Assembly: GCF_002897295.1 (NCBI RefSeq)
Contig: NZ_BEXF01000001.1
Location: forward strand, 372,001 to 436,000
Reading direction: 5' to 3'
Source: Brevibacillus reuszeri
GTDB lineage: Bacteria; Bacillota; Bacilli; Brevibacillales; Brevibacillaceae
Length of the DNA stretch: 64,000 bases
Below are positions 18,386 to 27,395 of this stretch, piece after piece. The position numbers were made by a program, and so were the translations under genes. Within the stretch, counting starts at the first letter, position 1, and each line of letters starts with the position of its first letter. The notes under the pieces are model-generated. The model was not told the DNA's origin and did not search any database. It saw only the letters and a list, made by a program, of their open reading frames with translations.

Positions 18386-18400
18386 GGCATGAATCATGCG
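18385..18400 (+). promoter_or_regulatory. Sigma-54 (-24/-12) promoter of the second peptide-transport operon
   Basis: TGGCAT-N5-ATGCG matches the sigma-54 consensus TGGCAC-N5-TTGCA at 8 of 11 fixed positions, with the essential GG and GC in the correct spacing. It lies 48 bases before the GTG of the binding-protein gene and next to a divergent sigma-54 activator gene. Confidence 0.72.
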
Positions 18401-18447
18401 TATGAGAACAGCAGCTTCACTTAATTGACAAAAGGGAGAGATTTCAG

Positions 18448-20061
18448 GTGAAAACGAGAAAAGGGTGGATTTTGCTCTCAGTCAGCTTGTTGGTGGCAGC
18501 GGCTGCGATAATGGGCTGTACCAGCAATTCGAGTCAAACACCGAAAACCAGAGCGGAAGCACCAGAGAATGCGCCTCATAAAGAAACAACCGAGGCGAAA
18601 CAAAGTGGAGAAATAACAGTGGCGCTTGAAGCGGAAGCGACCTCACTGGATCCTTGGAATTCCACGGATAGCAACACACTGCATATTTTGTCCACGATGT
18701 TCGAAGGATTGCTTACGCAAGATGAAGATGGAGAGGTTATACCCGTTCTTGCAACCGATTACAAATTGAGCGACGATGCTACGTCCTTGACATTTCACTT
18801 GCGCAGAGATGTCCTCTTTCATGACGGTACGCCGTTTGATGCCCAAGTCGTAAAAAACAATCTGGATTACGTTCGCAACAAAGAGCATGGCATGGCAAGG
18901 GCAAGCTTCTTTGGCTTCATTAAGGAGATTACGGTTGTTGACCCTTATACGGTAACCGTCACAGCTAATGAACCAGACTCTGCGATGGTGGCTTATATGG
19001 CCCATCCATCTGCCAGCTTTAAATCACAGAAAGAACTGCAAAAGAAGATTGATGACCCAAATTACAACTTAGATCGCAATCCAGTGGGAACAGGGCCTTA
19101 CCATTTTCATGAATGGAAGAACGGACAGTATGTGAAGGTAGCTGCCTTTGCAGATTATTGGGATAAAGAAAAAACGGCAAAGCTCGCTTCCATCCTGTTC
19201 AAGCCAGTGACGGAAGCGAGTACGAGAGTCAATATGCTCAAAGCGGGTGAGGTAGATATCGTGACTAGCTTGCCGACACTTGATGCACGAAATATGGGCT
19301 CTGATCCGAGTCTGGATGTTTATTCCGGTCCGTCGCTCAACATGCTCTATGTAGGCATGAATACAAAGCTGGACAAGTATAAGGACAAGCGCGTGCGTCA
19401 GGCAATGAACTATGCGATGAACAAAGAACAGCTGATCAGCCAGGTCGCGGACGGTTTTGGCACAGCTGCCGATTCGCCGCTTTCTCCACTGGTCAAAGGG
19501 TATGCGAAACAGCAAAGCTACGACTATGACGTGGACAAGGCCAAAGCGCTTTTGAAGGAGGCCGGCTACCCGAATGGCTTTACGGCGACGCTCTGGACAC
19601 GTAACTCTACGGAGTTCGTGGCTATCGCGGAAAATATCAAGATCCAGCTGCAAAACGTAGGGATCAAGGTCGAGGTGCAAGCGTATGAGAGCGGCACGCT
19701 GTTCGAGAAGCTGGATGCGGGGGAAGGAACCGATCTGTATATCGGACGATGGGGAACTGGTACAGCGGAAGCGGATTGGGGGTTGCGGCCAAATTTTGCT
19801 TCTGACCGAGTGCCGCCAAACTACAATAACTCCGGCTTCTACATGAACAAGCAAGTGGATCAGCTGCTAGACGATGCACTGAAAGCGACAAACAGCGATG
19901 CGGCTAGGCAAAAATATGACGAAGCACAAAAAGTCATTATGGACGAAGCCCCATGGATTTTCCTGTACGTCCCAGATGTGGTGATCGCGAAACAAAAAAG
20001 TGTTTCAGATGTTTCGGTTACGCTCGATACCGTTCGCCTGAATAGCGCTTATAAACAATAG
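18448..20061 (+). CDS. Peptide ABC transporter substrate-binding lipoprotein (family 5), second system
   Basis: This 537-residue lipoprotein has a signal peptide with lipobox IMGC (AAAAIMGCTSNSS), a Ser/Thr/Glu-rich linker and a family 5 binding fold (TVALEAEATSLDPWNSTDSNTLH, FHDGTPFDAQ, NPVGTGPYHF). GTG start with AGGGAGAG before it. It heads a six-gene operon of binding protein, two permeases, two ATPases and an M20 dipeptidase behind a sigma-54 promoter. It is divergent in sequence from the binding protein at 7384, so the two systems probably take different peptides. Confidence 0.92.
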   Translation: MKTRKGWILLSVSLLVAAAAIMGCTSNSSQTPKTRAEAPENAPHKETTEAKQSGEITVALEAEATSLDPWNSTDSNTLHILSTMFEGLLTQDEDGEVIPVLATDYKLSDDATSLTFHLRRDVLFHDGTPFDAQVVKNNLDYVRNKEHGMARASFFGFIKEITVVDPYTVTVTANEPDSAMVAYMAHPSASFKSQKELQKKIDDPNYNLDRNPVGTGPYHFHEWKNGQYVKVAAFADYWDKEKTAKLASILFKPVTEASTRVNMLKAGEVDIVTSLPTLDARNMGSDPSLDVYSGPSLNMLYVGMNTKLDKYKDKRVRQAMNYAMNKEQLISQVADGFGTAADSPLSPLVKGYAKQQSYDYDVDKAKALLKEAGYPNGFTATLWTRNSTEFVAIAENIKIQLQNVGIKVEVQAYESGTLFEKLDAGEGTDLYIGRWGTGTAEADWGLRPNFASDRVPPNYNNSGFYMNKQVDQLLDDALKATNSDAARQKYDEAQKVIMDEAPWIFLYVPDVVIAKQKSVSDVSVTLDTVRLNSAYKQ

Positions 20062-20105
20062 AATACATCTGGCATGCTTAGTTCCTTAAAAAGAAGGTGT
20101 ATGGA

Positions 20106-21026
20106 ATGGCAAAATATATTTTTGGTCGTGTTTTGGGGATTATTCCCATTCTGATAATCGTTTCGATTCTTTCCTTTTTGTTCGTGCATCTTACTCCAGG
20201 CGACCCGATCCGCATCATGTACGGGGCGGACATGGATCTGGCAACCTACGAGAAAGTAAAAGAAAAGCTGGGCTTTAATGATCCGCTTTATGTACAATAC
20301 GGGCGGTATCTCAGTCAAATTCTGTCAGGAGACTTCGGCGTCTCTTTTAAAACAAAGACAAATGTTTCAGACGAGATTGGCAGAAGGCTTCTCTACACGC
20401 TGGGTTTAACGTTTGCCAGCATGTTTTGGGCTCTGGTCATCGGTCTTATCGTCGGAATTTATTCAGCAGCAAAACGTAAGTCCCTCTGGGATCGGATAGG
20501 GATCATCTCGACCACGACGATCATCAGCATCCCTGAATTTTGGTTCGGTCTTATGCTGATGCAAGTTTTTGCTGTTAAGCTGGGCTGGCTTCCGACAAGT
20601 GGGAGCGGTACGTTCGCCCATCTTTTGCTTCCGTCTATTACTCTCGGATTTGGCGTGGCTGCCATTATTGCCCGCTTTACCCGTTCCAGTGTGCTTGAAG
20701 TATTGCAGGAGGATTTTGTTCGCACCGCTCGCGCAAAAGGGCAGAGGGAGTCAGTCATTATTTGGACGCATGTACTTCGAAATGCACTGATTCCGGTGAT
20801 TACGATGACCGGGCTGCAATTTGGATTCTTGCTGGGGGGAGCCGTGGTCGTTGAGCAGGTTTTTTCTTGGCCGGGCCTTGGATCGTACTTGATCGATTCC
20901 GTCCTTGCCCGTGATTATCCAGCGATGCAGGCGCTTATTTTGCTCTTTTCCGTCCAGTTTCTGATTATCAATCTAGTGGTTGATATCAGCTATAGTCTCG
21001 TGAATCCGCAAATTCGCTACGAATAA
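20106..21026 (+). CDS. Peptide ABC transporter permease (DppB-like), second system
   Basis: This 306-residue membrane permease has six predicted membrane helices. The start MAKYIFGRVLGIIPILIIVSI, LTPGDPIRIMYG, and the EAA loop VRTARAKGQRESVIIWTHVLRNA mark a DppB/OppB-type subunit. The ATG at 20106 was chosen because AAGAAGG lies 8 bases before it; the frame extends to a GTG at 20097 that overlaps the ribosome site. Confidence 0.92.
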   Translation: MAKYIFGRVLGIIPILIIVSILSFLFVHLTPGDPIRIMYGADMDLATYEKVKEKLGFNDPLYVQYGRYLSQILSGDFGVSFKTKTNVSDEIGRRLLYTLGLTFASMFWALVIGLIVGIYSAAKRKSLWDRIGIISTTTIISIPEFWFGLMLMQVFAVKLGWLPTSGSGTFAHLLLPSITLGFGVAAIIARFTRSSVLEVLQEDFVRTARAKGQRESVIIWTHVLRNALIPVITMTGLQFGFLLGGAVVVEQVFSWPGLGSYLIDSVLARDYPAMQALILLFSVQFLIINLVVDISYSLVNPQIRYE

Positions 21027-21043
21027 CTAGGAGGAGCAGACGT

Positions 21044-22579
21044 ATGAAGAAGACTTACTCTCCCTTTCACTTATTTCTAAAGAAATTCAAGAAACAGACG
21101 ATGGCGGTTGCAGCCCTCTGGGGATTGATCGGTATCTTCCTGGTAGGGTTTGCAGGTCCGTGGATCACTCCCTATGATCCGAATCGGCCAGTGACTAAAC
21201 AGTACGTGGAAAAAGGGATCGATCGCGCCAAAGAATTGTCCGGGATGATTCAGGTTACCGGAGTGATGAGCGATGGAACGAAGCATCCTTTGTCTGATCT
21301 TTCACTGCAAAGTACGAACCGGCAGATTGCCTCTGTCACTGGTGGTGTGAATGGTTCTGTCAGCATAACGCCTATTGGGCAAGGAAGCACGACGGTGTTG
21401 ATTGCAAAAGGCAATGTGGCAACACAGGTCAAGCTGGACGTATCCATGGAGGATTCTGCGCCAATCGTCAGTGGGCTGCTTTTGCGTGGTCCGACTGACA
21501 GCGTAAAAAAGGGAGACACCTTCGAGCTTGAACTGGAGGCTTGGCTTTCCAATGGTGAGAAGCTCGTTGGCTTGGAACGCATTCGCAGCAAGCTCCAGCA
21601 ATTAAGAGAGACAGGCAGCTCCACTGTTCAAGAAAATAACGGTTTCTTGTCAGGCAAGAAAAAGAAAGAAGAGCTGCAGATTCAGTACGAATCAACCAAC
21701 AAAGAGGTGCTGCGGGTAAGTAACAAGGGAGTGGTGACTTCGCTTGCGCAAGGAGTTGGCGAGGTGAAAGTATCGCTTGGGGTTGTGTCAACGACCGTTC
21801 CTGTTGCAGTTGAAATGGAGCTGAAAGAGCCTGTACTCGTTCAAATATTGCCAGATCAAATGCAAATCGAGCTGCAGGATAGCAGCAAGCATCAGCAGCC
21901 GTCCGTTCTTCATTGGTTCGGAACCGATCACCAGAATCGGGATATTTTTAGCCGCGTCTTGGCTGGCACACGGGAAACGTTATTCATCGGATTTGTCTCT
22001 GTTGGTATCGGAGCAGTTATCGGAACGCTGCTGGGGCTTTTGGCCGGTTATTATGGCAGGTGGATTGATTCAATCATTACGCGTCTGACGGATATACTGC
22101 TGGCGTTTCCCGGGATTCTGCTTGCGATTGCAGTCATTGCTGTGCTGGGTGCGGGGATGGCAAACATTATTTTCGCGGTAGCGGTTTTTACGGTTCCCAT
22201 CTTTATCCGCATTGTCAGAGGGAGTGCCTTATCGCTCAAGCAAATGACGTATGTCGAGGCGGCAAAGTCGATTGGTGTGCAAGACTTTGTCATTATCATG
22301 CGGCATATTTTACCTGGTATGCTGCCCGTTGTCATGGTTTATTTGACGATGAGAATTGGCACAGCGATCCTGCTTGGCGCGGCTCTGAGCTTTCTCGGAT
22401 TGGGTGGAGACGTTACCGCACCGGAATGGGGAGCGATGTTGAGCGCGGCCAAAGACAACAGTCGAAATTTATTTTACCCGACCTTTTTTCCCGGGATTGC
22501 CATCGTGCTGACTGTAGTCTGTTTCAATCTGTTTGGTGATGGGCTGCGAGATACGCTCGATCCCAAGCTAAAGGAGTAG
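21044..22579 (+). CDS. DppC-like permease with two inserted bacterial Ig-like (Big_2-type) domains
   Basis: At 511 residues this is about 210 longer than a normal DppC. TM1 (about 20-42, MAVAALWGLIGIFLVGFAGP) is followed by an extracytoplasmic insertion of about residues 45-285, then the usual GTDHQNRDIFSRVLAGT and five more membrane helices with EAA loop VEAAKSIGVQDFVIIMRHILPG and the end GDGLRDTLDPKLKE. The insertion has two repeats with the Big_2 pattern: STNRQIASV...GSVSITPIGQGSTTV and STNKEVLRVSNKGVVTSL...GVGEVKVSL. A charged stretch (SGKKKKEELQIQYES) lies between them. The reading frame is continuous and flanked by normal permease sequence on both sides, so it is not an assembly artefact in appearance. 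The insertion may contact the binding protein or cell wall. Confidence 0.9.
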   Translation: MKKTYSPFHLFLKKFKKQTMAVAALWGLIGIFLVGFAGPWITPYDPNRPVTKQYVEKGIDRAKELSGMIQVTGVMSDGTKHPLSDLSLQSTNRQIASVTGGVNGSVSITPIGQGSTTVLIAKGNVATQVKLDVSMEDSAPIVSGLLLRGPTDSVKKGDTFELELEAWLSNGEKLVGLERIRSKLQQLRETGSSTVQENNGFLSGKKKKEELQIQYESTNKEVLRVSNKGVVTSLAQGVGEVKVSLGVVSTTVPVAVEMELKEPVLVQILPDQMQIELQDSSKHQQPSVLHWFGTDHQNRDIFSRVLAGTRETLFIGFVSVGIGAVIGTLLGLLAGYYGRWIDSIITRLTDILLAFPGILLAIAVIAVLGAGMANIIFAVAVFTVPIFIRIVRGSALSLKQMTYVEAAKSIGVQDFVIIMRHILPGMLPVVMVYLTMRIGTAILLGAALSFLGLGGDVTAPEWGAMLSAAKDNSRNLFYPTFFPGIAIVLTVVCFNLFGDGLRDTLDPKLKE

Positions 22580-22586
22580 GAGTAGG

Positions 22587-23555
22587 ATGAAAAAGCCGAT
22601 TTTAGAGGTCAAAGAACTACAGGTGTCTTTTGCAAAAGAAGAGCATCAGATAACGGTCGTCAATGGCGTTACTTTTGTGGTTTATTCGGGTGAAACGCTC
22701 GGGATCGTCGGTGAGTCAGGCTGTGGTAAAAGCATCACATCCCTTTCCATAATGGGCTTGATTCCGAGGCCGCCTGGACGTATTTCCGGTGGACAAATCT
22801 TGTACAACAACATGGATTTGACCCAATTGTCAGAGGAAGAGATGAGGAACGTACGGGGAAACGAGATTTCGATGATCTTCCAGGAGCCGATGACCTCCTT
22901 AAATCCTGTTTTTACGATTGGCCGGCAAATCGATGAAATTATTCTCTTGCATACATCGGCTTCAAGACAAGAAGCGAAGCAGCTGTCAATCGAGATGCTC
23001 CAGCGCGTCGGAATATCGCGCGCTGAGCAAATCTATCAAAGCTATCCGTTCGAGTTGTCCGGTGGAATGAGGCAGCGGGTAATGATCGCGATCGGAATGG
23101 TATGCCAGCCAAAGCTGCTGATCGCAGACGAGCCGACGACTGCGCTGGATGTGACGATACAGCTGCAAATTTTGGATCTCATGAAAAATTTGCAGGCAAA
23201 GGAAAACACAGCGATCATGCTGATCACCCACGATCTGGGGGTCGTCGCGGAAATGTGCGACCGTGTTTTGGTGATGTATGCAGGGGAGGTCGTAGAAGAG
23301 GCGGACGTGGATGACTTGTTCCATGATCCGAAGCATCCTTATACCACCGGCCTGTTGCTATCCATTCCTACCTCAGAGGCAAAGAAAAGCCGCTTGTACT
23401 CGATTAAGGGGCAAGTACCGCCAGCAGGGACAATTACGAGGGGCTGCCGCTTCGCCGAACGTTGTGAGCACGTCTTTGACCGCTGCTGGGAGGAAGACCC
23501 GGAGCTCGTTGTGGTCGGAGAAAATCATACATGTCGATGCTGGCTGTATGCCTAG
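22587..23555 (+). CDS. Peptide ABC transporter ATP-binding protein (DppD-like), second system
   Basis: This 322-residue ATPase has Walker A GESGCGKS, Q-loop MIFQEPMTSLNPVF, signature LSGGMRQR, Walker B LLIADEPTTALD and switch ITHDLG. The C-terminal extension CRFAERCEHVFDRC has the DppD-type Cys cluster. It starts 7 bases after the permease stop, with GGAGTAGG serving as ribosome site. Confidence 0.93.
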   Translation: MKKPILEVKELQVSFAKEEHQITVVNGVTFVVYSGETLGIVGESGCGKSITSLSIMGLIPRPPGRISGGQILYNNMDLTQLSEEEMRNVRGNEISMIFQEPMTSLNPVFTIGRQIDEIILLHTSASRQEAKQLSIEMLQRVGISRAEQIYQSYPFELSGGMRQRVMIAIGMVCQPKLLIADEPTTALDVTIQLQILDLMKNLQAKENTAIMLITHDLGVVAEMCDRVLVMYAGEVVEEADVDDLFHDPKHPYTTGLLLSIPTSEAKKSRLYSIKGQVPPAGTITRGCRFAERCEHVFDRCWEEDPELVVVGENHTCRCWLYA

Positions 23556-23574
23556 GAGAACGGGAGGCGTTTTA

Positions 23575-24540
23575 GTGGAACCACTGGTAGAAGTCAAAGA
23601 GCTAAAGGTGTATTTTCCAGTCAAAAGTAAGATGCGGCAAAAAACGAATACGGTTGTGAAAGCAGTTGATGATGTCTCTTTTGCCATCAGGCAGGGGGAG
23701 ACGCTTGGACTAGTTGGAGAATCCGGCTGTGGGAAATCGACCACAGGACGGGCCGTTTTACAGCTGTTCAAACCGACATCAGGTGAAATCAATTTTGCAG
23801 GAAAGCGACTGTCGACCTTAACTGCGAGTGAGATGAGGCAGCAGCGCAAGCATTTTCAAATGGTGTTCCAGGACCCGTTTTCGTCACTAAATCCGCGTTT
23901 GACGGTAAAAGAGATTCTTGATGAACCGCTAAAAGCACACAGGTTGGGTGATGCGCGGGAACGTGAGGAAAAAATTCGCCAAATCATGGAGGTTTGCGGG
24001 CTTAATCACACATATACGAATCGCTATGCCCACGAATTTTCGGGAGGTCAACGACAGCGGATCGGAATCGCACGTGCACTGATCCTACGCCCACAACTAG
24101 TGGTAGCAGATGAACCAGTGTCCGCCCTGGATGTATCGATCCAATCGCAGATACTCAATCTCATGCAGGATTTACAAGAAGAGCTCCAGCTCACCTATTT
24201 ATTCATCTCTCATGATCTTGGGGTCGTGCGGCATATATGTAATCGAGTGGGTGTCATGTACTTGGGGAGAATGGCCGAGCTTGCGACGACTGAAGAATTG
24301 TACGCCAATCCGCTACACCCCTATACCCGAACATTATTATCCGCCATCCCGGTGGCTGACCCGCGATTGAGGAAGGAACGAATTATTCTGCAGGGCGACG
24401 TGCCGTCAGCTGCAAACCCGCCACAGGGCTGTGCTTTTTCGGGCAGATGTCCGAATGTGATGGAGATTTGCATGGAAAGCAGGCCACGTATGCAGCAAGT
24501 GACGGGTGAGCATCATGTGGCCTGTCATCTCTATGGATGA
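23575..24540 (+). CDS. Peptide ABC transporter ATP-binding protein (DppF-like), second system
   Basis: This 321-residue ATPase has Walker A GESGCGKS, Q-loop MVFQDPFSSLNPR, signature FSGGQRQR, Walker B LVVADEPVSALD and switch ISHDLG, with the tail CAFSGRCPNVMEIC. The GTG at 23575 has GGGAGG 7 bases before it and is preferred. An in-frame ATG at 23548 would overlap the previous gene by 8 bases and lacks a good site. It pairs with the upstream DppD-like subunit. Confidence 0.92.
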   Translation: MEPLVEVKELKVYFPVKSKMRQKTNTVVKAVDDVSFAIRQGETLGLVGESGCGKSTTGRAVLQLFKPTSGEINFAGKRLSTLTASEMRQQRKHFQMVFQDPFSSLNPRLTVKEILDEPLKAHRLGDAREREEKIRQIMEVCGLNHTYTNRYAHEFSGGQRQRIGIARALILRPQLVVADEPVSALDVSIQSQILNLMQDLQEELQLTYLFISHDLGVVRHICNRVGVMYLGRMAELATTEELYANPLHPYTRTLLSAIPVADPRLRKERIILQGDVPSAANPPQGCAFSGRCPNVMEICMESRPRMQQVTGEHHVACHLYG

Positions 24541-24558
24541 GGGAAAAGGAAGTACAAG

Positions 24559-25935
24559 ATGGGAGAGAAGCTAGAAATGAACCTGGCTATTGTCAATGAT
24601 TTGATCGAGGAGCGAAAAGAACAATATTTGCAGCAATTGTTTTCATTGCTCAAGCAAGAAAGCATCAGTACAACGAATGTCGGAGTACGGGAATGTGCCC
24701 AGCTGCTGAAAGAAATGATGCAGGCGAGTGGCATAGAGAGTCGCCTGATTGAAACAGAGGGACATCCTGTTGTTTATGGGGAATGGCTGAAGGCAGAGAA
24801 TGCATTTACTGTTTTAATCTATGGGCATTATGACGTACAACCACCAGAACCAATCGAGGAATGGCAGTCACCACCCTTTGAACCAACCTTACGGGAAGGA
24901 AGAATTTATTGCCGAGGGGTGGGGGACAACAAAGGGCAATTGATGGCGCAGGTACTGGCGATCAAAACGTATTTGGACAGTTTTGGTGAGTTGCCAGTCA
25001 ATGTGAAGCTGGTTTTTGAAGGGGAGGAAGAAAACGGCAGCCCACATCTCGCGTCGTTCGTTGAGCGACATAAAGAGCTTTTGGCGTGTGACCTAGTCTA
25101 CACCTCTGATGGACCGATGCATGTTAGCGGCATACCTTCTGTCGAGCTGGGGGTCAGAGGAATTCTTGGAGTCGAACTTGTAGCCCACGGAGCCAAGTGG
25201 GATCATCATTCAGGAAATTTGGGAAATATCGCCCCCAATCCGGCATGGATGCTGATCGACCTGTTGAAAACAATGCGCGACGAGCAGGGAAGGGTGCTGA
25301 TCGAAGGCTTTTACGATAACATCCGTCAGCCAACCGCCTACGAGCTTGATTTGTTTCGCAAGCTGCCCTTTGATCGACAAGAGTTGATCAAGCAGATTGG
25401 ATACACAGATATTGAAGAGGATGCCGAAACCTTTTATCGGCTGCTATCGTTGGAACCTACCTTCAATATTTGTGGCTTCCATAGTGGATACGGGGGAGAT
25501 GGCTCCAAAACGATCATACCGGCCAAAGCCAGCGTGAAAATGGATATACGGCTTGTTATTGATCAGGACCCGGACGACATTTACCAAAAGCTATGCAGGC
25601 ATGTCAAGAAACACGCCCCAGCTGTCGAGGTATTGCATCAGGGAGACATGAGGCCATCACGGACTTCGGCTGAACTGGAAATTGTGAAAGTGGTGGTGGA
25701 GGCGGTAAAAGATGCCTATTCCATTGATCCGTTGCTAGTGCCTGGTGTCGGTGGCAGTCTGCCTGATTATGTCTGGACGCAAATTCTCGGGGTACCATCC
25801 GTGATGGTCCCGTATGCCAATGCCGATGAGGCGAACCATGCACCAAATGAGAACATGGCAGTTGAGCTGTTTTATAAAGGGATTTCGTGTACATGCCATG
25901 TACTGCATCGATTAGGAGAGTTTTCAAGGATCTAA
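24559..25935 (+). CDS. M20 family dipeptidase (DUG1/CNDP-like)
   Basis: This 458-residue zinc hydrolase has YGHYDVQPPEP (metal His, catalytic Asp), GRGVGDNKGQ (bridging Asp), FEGEEENGS (catalytic and metal Glu), TSDGP and the C-terminal HAPNENM with metal His. The YGHYDVQPP form is typical of the carnosinase/DUG1 branch, which splits dipeptides in the cytosol. It is the last gene of the sigma-54 peptide operon, 18 bases after the DppF-like gene and before a strong terminator, so it most likely cleaves the peptides this transporter imports. AAAAGGA lies 8 bases before the ATG. Confidence 0.9.
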   Translation: MGEKLEMNLAIVNDLIEERKEQYLQQLFSLLKQESISTTNVGVRECAQLLKEMMQASGIESRLIETEGHPVVYGEWLKAENAFTVLIYGHYDVQPPEPIEEWQSPPFEPTLREGRIYCRGVGDNKGQLMAQVLAIKTYLDSFGELPVNVKLVFEGEEENGSPHLASFVERHKELLACDLVYTSDGPMHVSGIPSVELGVRGILGVELVAHGAKWDHHSGNLGNIAPNPAWMLIDLLKTMRDEQGRVLIEGFYDNIRQPTAYELDLFRKLPFDRQELIKQIGYTDIEEDAETFYRLLSLEPTFNICGFHSGYGGDGSKTIIPAKASVKMDIRLVIDQDPDDIYQKLCRHVKKHAPAVEVLHQGDMRPSRTSAELEIVKVVVEAVKDAYSIDPLLVPGVGGSLPDYVWTQILGVPSVMVPYANADEANHAPNENMAVELFYKGISCTCHVLHRLGEFSRI

Positions 25936-25939
25936 AAAT

Positions 25940-25981
25940 AAATCCAGTCTAAAACACGTCATGCTGTTTTAGACTGGATTT
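25940..25981. terminator. Bidirectional hairpin terminator
   Basis: Perfect 16-bp arms (AAATCCAGTCTAAAAC with its complement) around a 10-base loop lie between the converging dipeptidase and hydroxymethyltransferase-like genes. The arms end in A and T runs, so it can stop transcripts from both sides. Confidence 0.85.
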
Positions 25982-26023
25982 TCGTTTGGAAGAGGAGGAA
26001 TAGTCGTTCCTCGATCTGTCTAG

Positions 26024-27367
26024 CTATTCGGGGTAGCAGTAATGCAGCCTGGTAAAGGAATTGCGCAGCTCCAGCACTTTGGCTTTGATCGCTTCGGGCT
26101 TGTCTTTTTCAGTCAGCCCGCGCACGATGAGGTCTGCGATAATTTCCATCTCGCTCTCTTTCATACCGTATCTCGTCACTTCGGTCGTTCCGATGCGCAG
26201 GCCGCTCGGATAATCCCAATCTTCCGGATTGTCGCCGGGGATCAGATTTTTGTTTGTGATGATGTTGGATTCCGCCAATTGCTTGGCAACCTTGTAGCCT
26301 CCGCCATAATCACGAACATCCAGGATGACCTGATGAGTTCTTGTGTATCCTTTATGATCGCCCAGCACGCGGATGCCGCGCTCATGAAGCGCTTTACCCA
26401 AAGCTTGTGCGTTGGCGACGATTTGAGCCATGTAGTCTTTGCCAAAAGCCAGGAATTCTGCGGCGGCGGCAGCCAGAGCGGCGACCCGGTTTACTTGGTG
26501 AGTTGCAGCCAAAGTAGGGAAAATGGCATCTGTAATCGGGATGGAAAGCTCTGGATCGTTCCAGACGATGATGCCGCTTTGCGGTCCGCTAAATGTTTTT
26601 CCAGCTGACCCTGTAATGACGCAAGCACCTTCGCGCAGTGGGTCCTGGAACTGTCCGCCGCCAATGAGTCCGAGCTGATGGGCTCCGTCGAAGAAAATTT
26701 TGCCGCCCCATTCCGAGACGATCGCAGACATTTCTTTCAGCGGGAAAGGAAACAGTGTCATGGAAGCACCGAGAGTGACCAATTTGGGGCGAACCTGTCT
26801 GGCTACCTTGGCGAATTCCTCCAGGTCGACCGTCAGCTCGATCGGGTCCATCGGCACGTCGGTAATATGTAAGCCGCGCACGCCAGCAGGGCCGTCCATG
26901 CGATTGCTGGAATGACCGCCAAATGGCTGGGAGATAGTCATGATCTTGTCGCCAGGCTGAGTCAGAGCGGAGTAGACGGTCATGTTCCCAATCATGCTGG
27001 CGACGAGGCGATGGTCAGCAAAATTTGCTTGGAAAACCTTTTTCAAGAGCTCAACACATAGGGCTTCGATTTCATCGATATACTTCGTGCCTGCAAACCA
27101 TCGCTGCCGGGAGCCGATGTGTCCTTCCGCAGCGCGGGTGCCTACCTCTGACGCCAAAAGCTGGCGGACAAGCGGACTGGCTGGGGCTTCCGGAGCCAGA
27201 AGATTCAGATTCAGACATTCACTGCCGCGCCAAATCGCATTGCGGTTTACAGCATTGACGATTTCTTCTTGAATCAAACGAGGAGAAGGGCTGTTTTCTA
27301 TGATTTCCCGTGCTCGTGCAAGTACAGACGTATCATGGACTTCCCCTTTAAGATCAACAGTGCTCAT
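26024..27367 (-). CDS. Serine-hydroxymethyltransferase-like PLP enzyme (divergent paralog)
   Basis: This 447-residue fold-type I PLP enzyme aligns with SHMT/GlyA: AAEGHIGSRQRWFAG corresponds to the EGYPGKRYYGG region, DGAHQLGLI is the PLP Asp/His pair, and TGSAGKTFSGPQSG holds the PLP lysine. Several SHMT residues differ: the THK before the lysine is AGK, and the HxSGSQAN region is ASMIGNM. This points to a changed substrate, for example another beta-hydroxy or alpha-substituted amino acid, and perhaps to tetrahydrofolate independence. ATG start with GGGGG before it. It is co-transcribed with the GntR regulator upstream, unlike the housekeeping glyA. Confidence 0.78.
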   Translation of the reverse strand: MSTVDLKGEVHDTSVLARAREIIENSPSPRLIQEEIVNAVNRNAIWRGSECLNLNLLAPEAPASPLVRQLLASEVGTRAAEGHIGSRQRWFAGTKYIDEIEALCVELLKKVFQANFADHRLVASMIGNMTVYSALTQPGDKIMTISQPFGGHSSNRMDGPAGVRGLHITDVPMDPIELTVDLEEFAKVARQVRPKLVTLGASMTLFPFPLKEMSAIVSEWGGKIFFDGAHQLGLIGGGQFQDPLREGACVITGSAGKTFSGPQSGIIVWNDPELSIPITDAIFPTLAATHQVNRVAALAAAAAEFLAFGKDYMAQIVANAQALGKALHERGIRVLGDHKGYTRTHQVILDVRDYGGGYKVAKQLAESNIITNKNLIPGDNPEDWDYPSGLRIGTTEVTRYGMKESEMEIIADLIVRGLTEKDKPEAIKAKVLELRNSFTRLHYCYPE

Positions 27368-27395
27368 GCGTGTTACCCCCTACTAAATGGTTTTT

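Noticed and set aside
19069-19854. 261-codon antisense frame inside the second binding-protein gene
   Set aside because: Same reasoning: composition follows the sense codons, no start signals, and no family resemblance.
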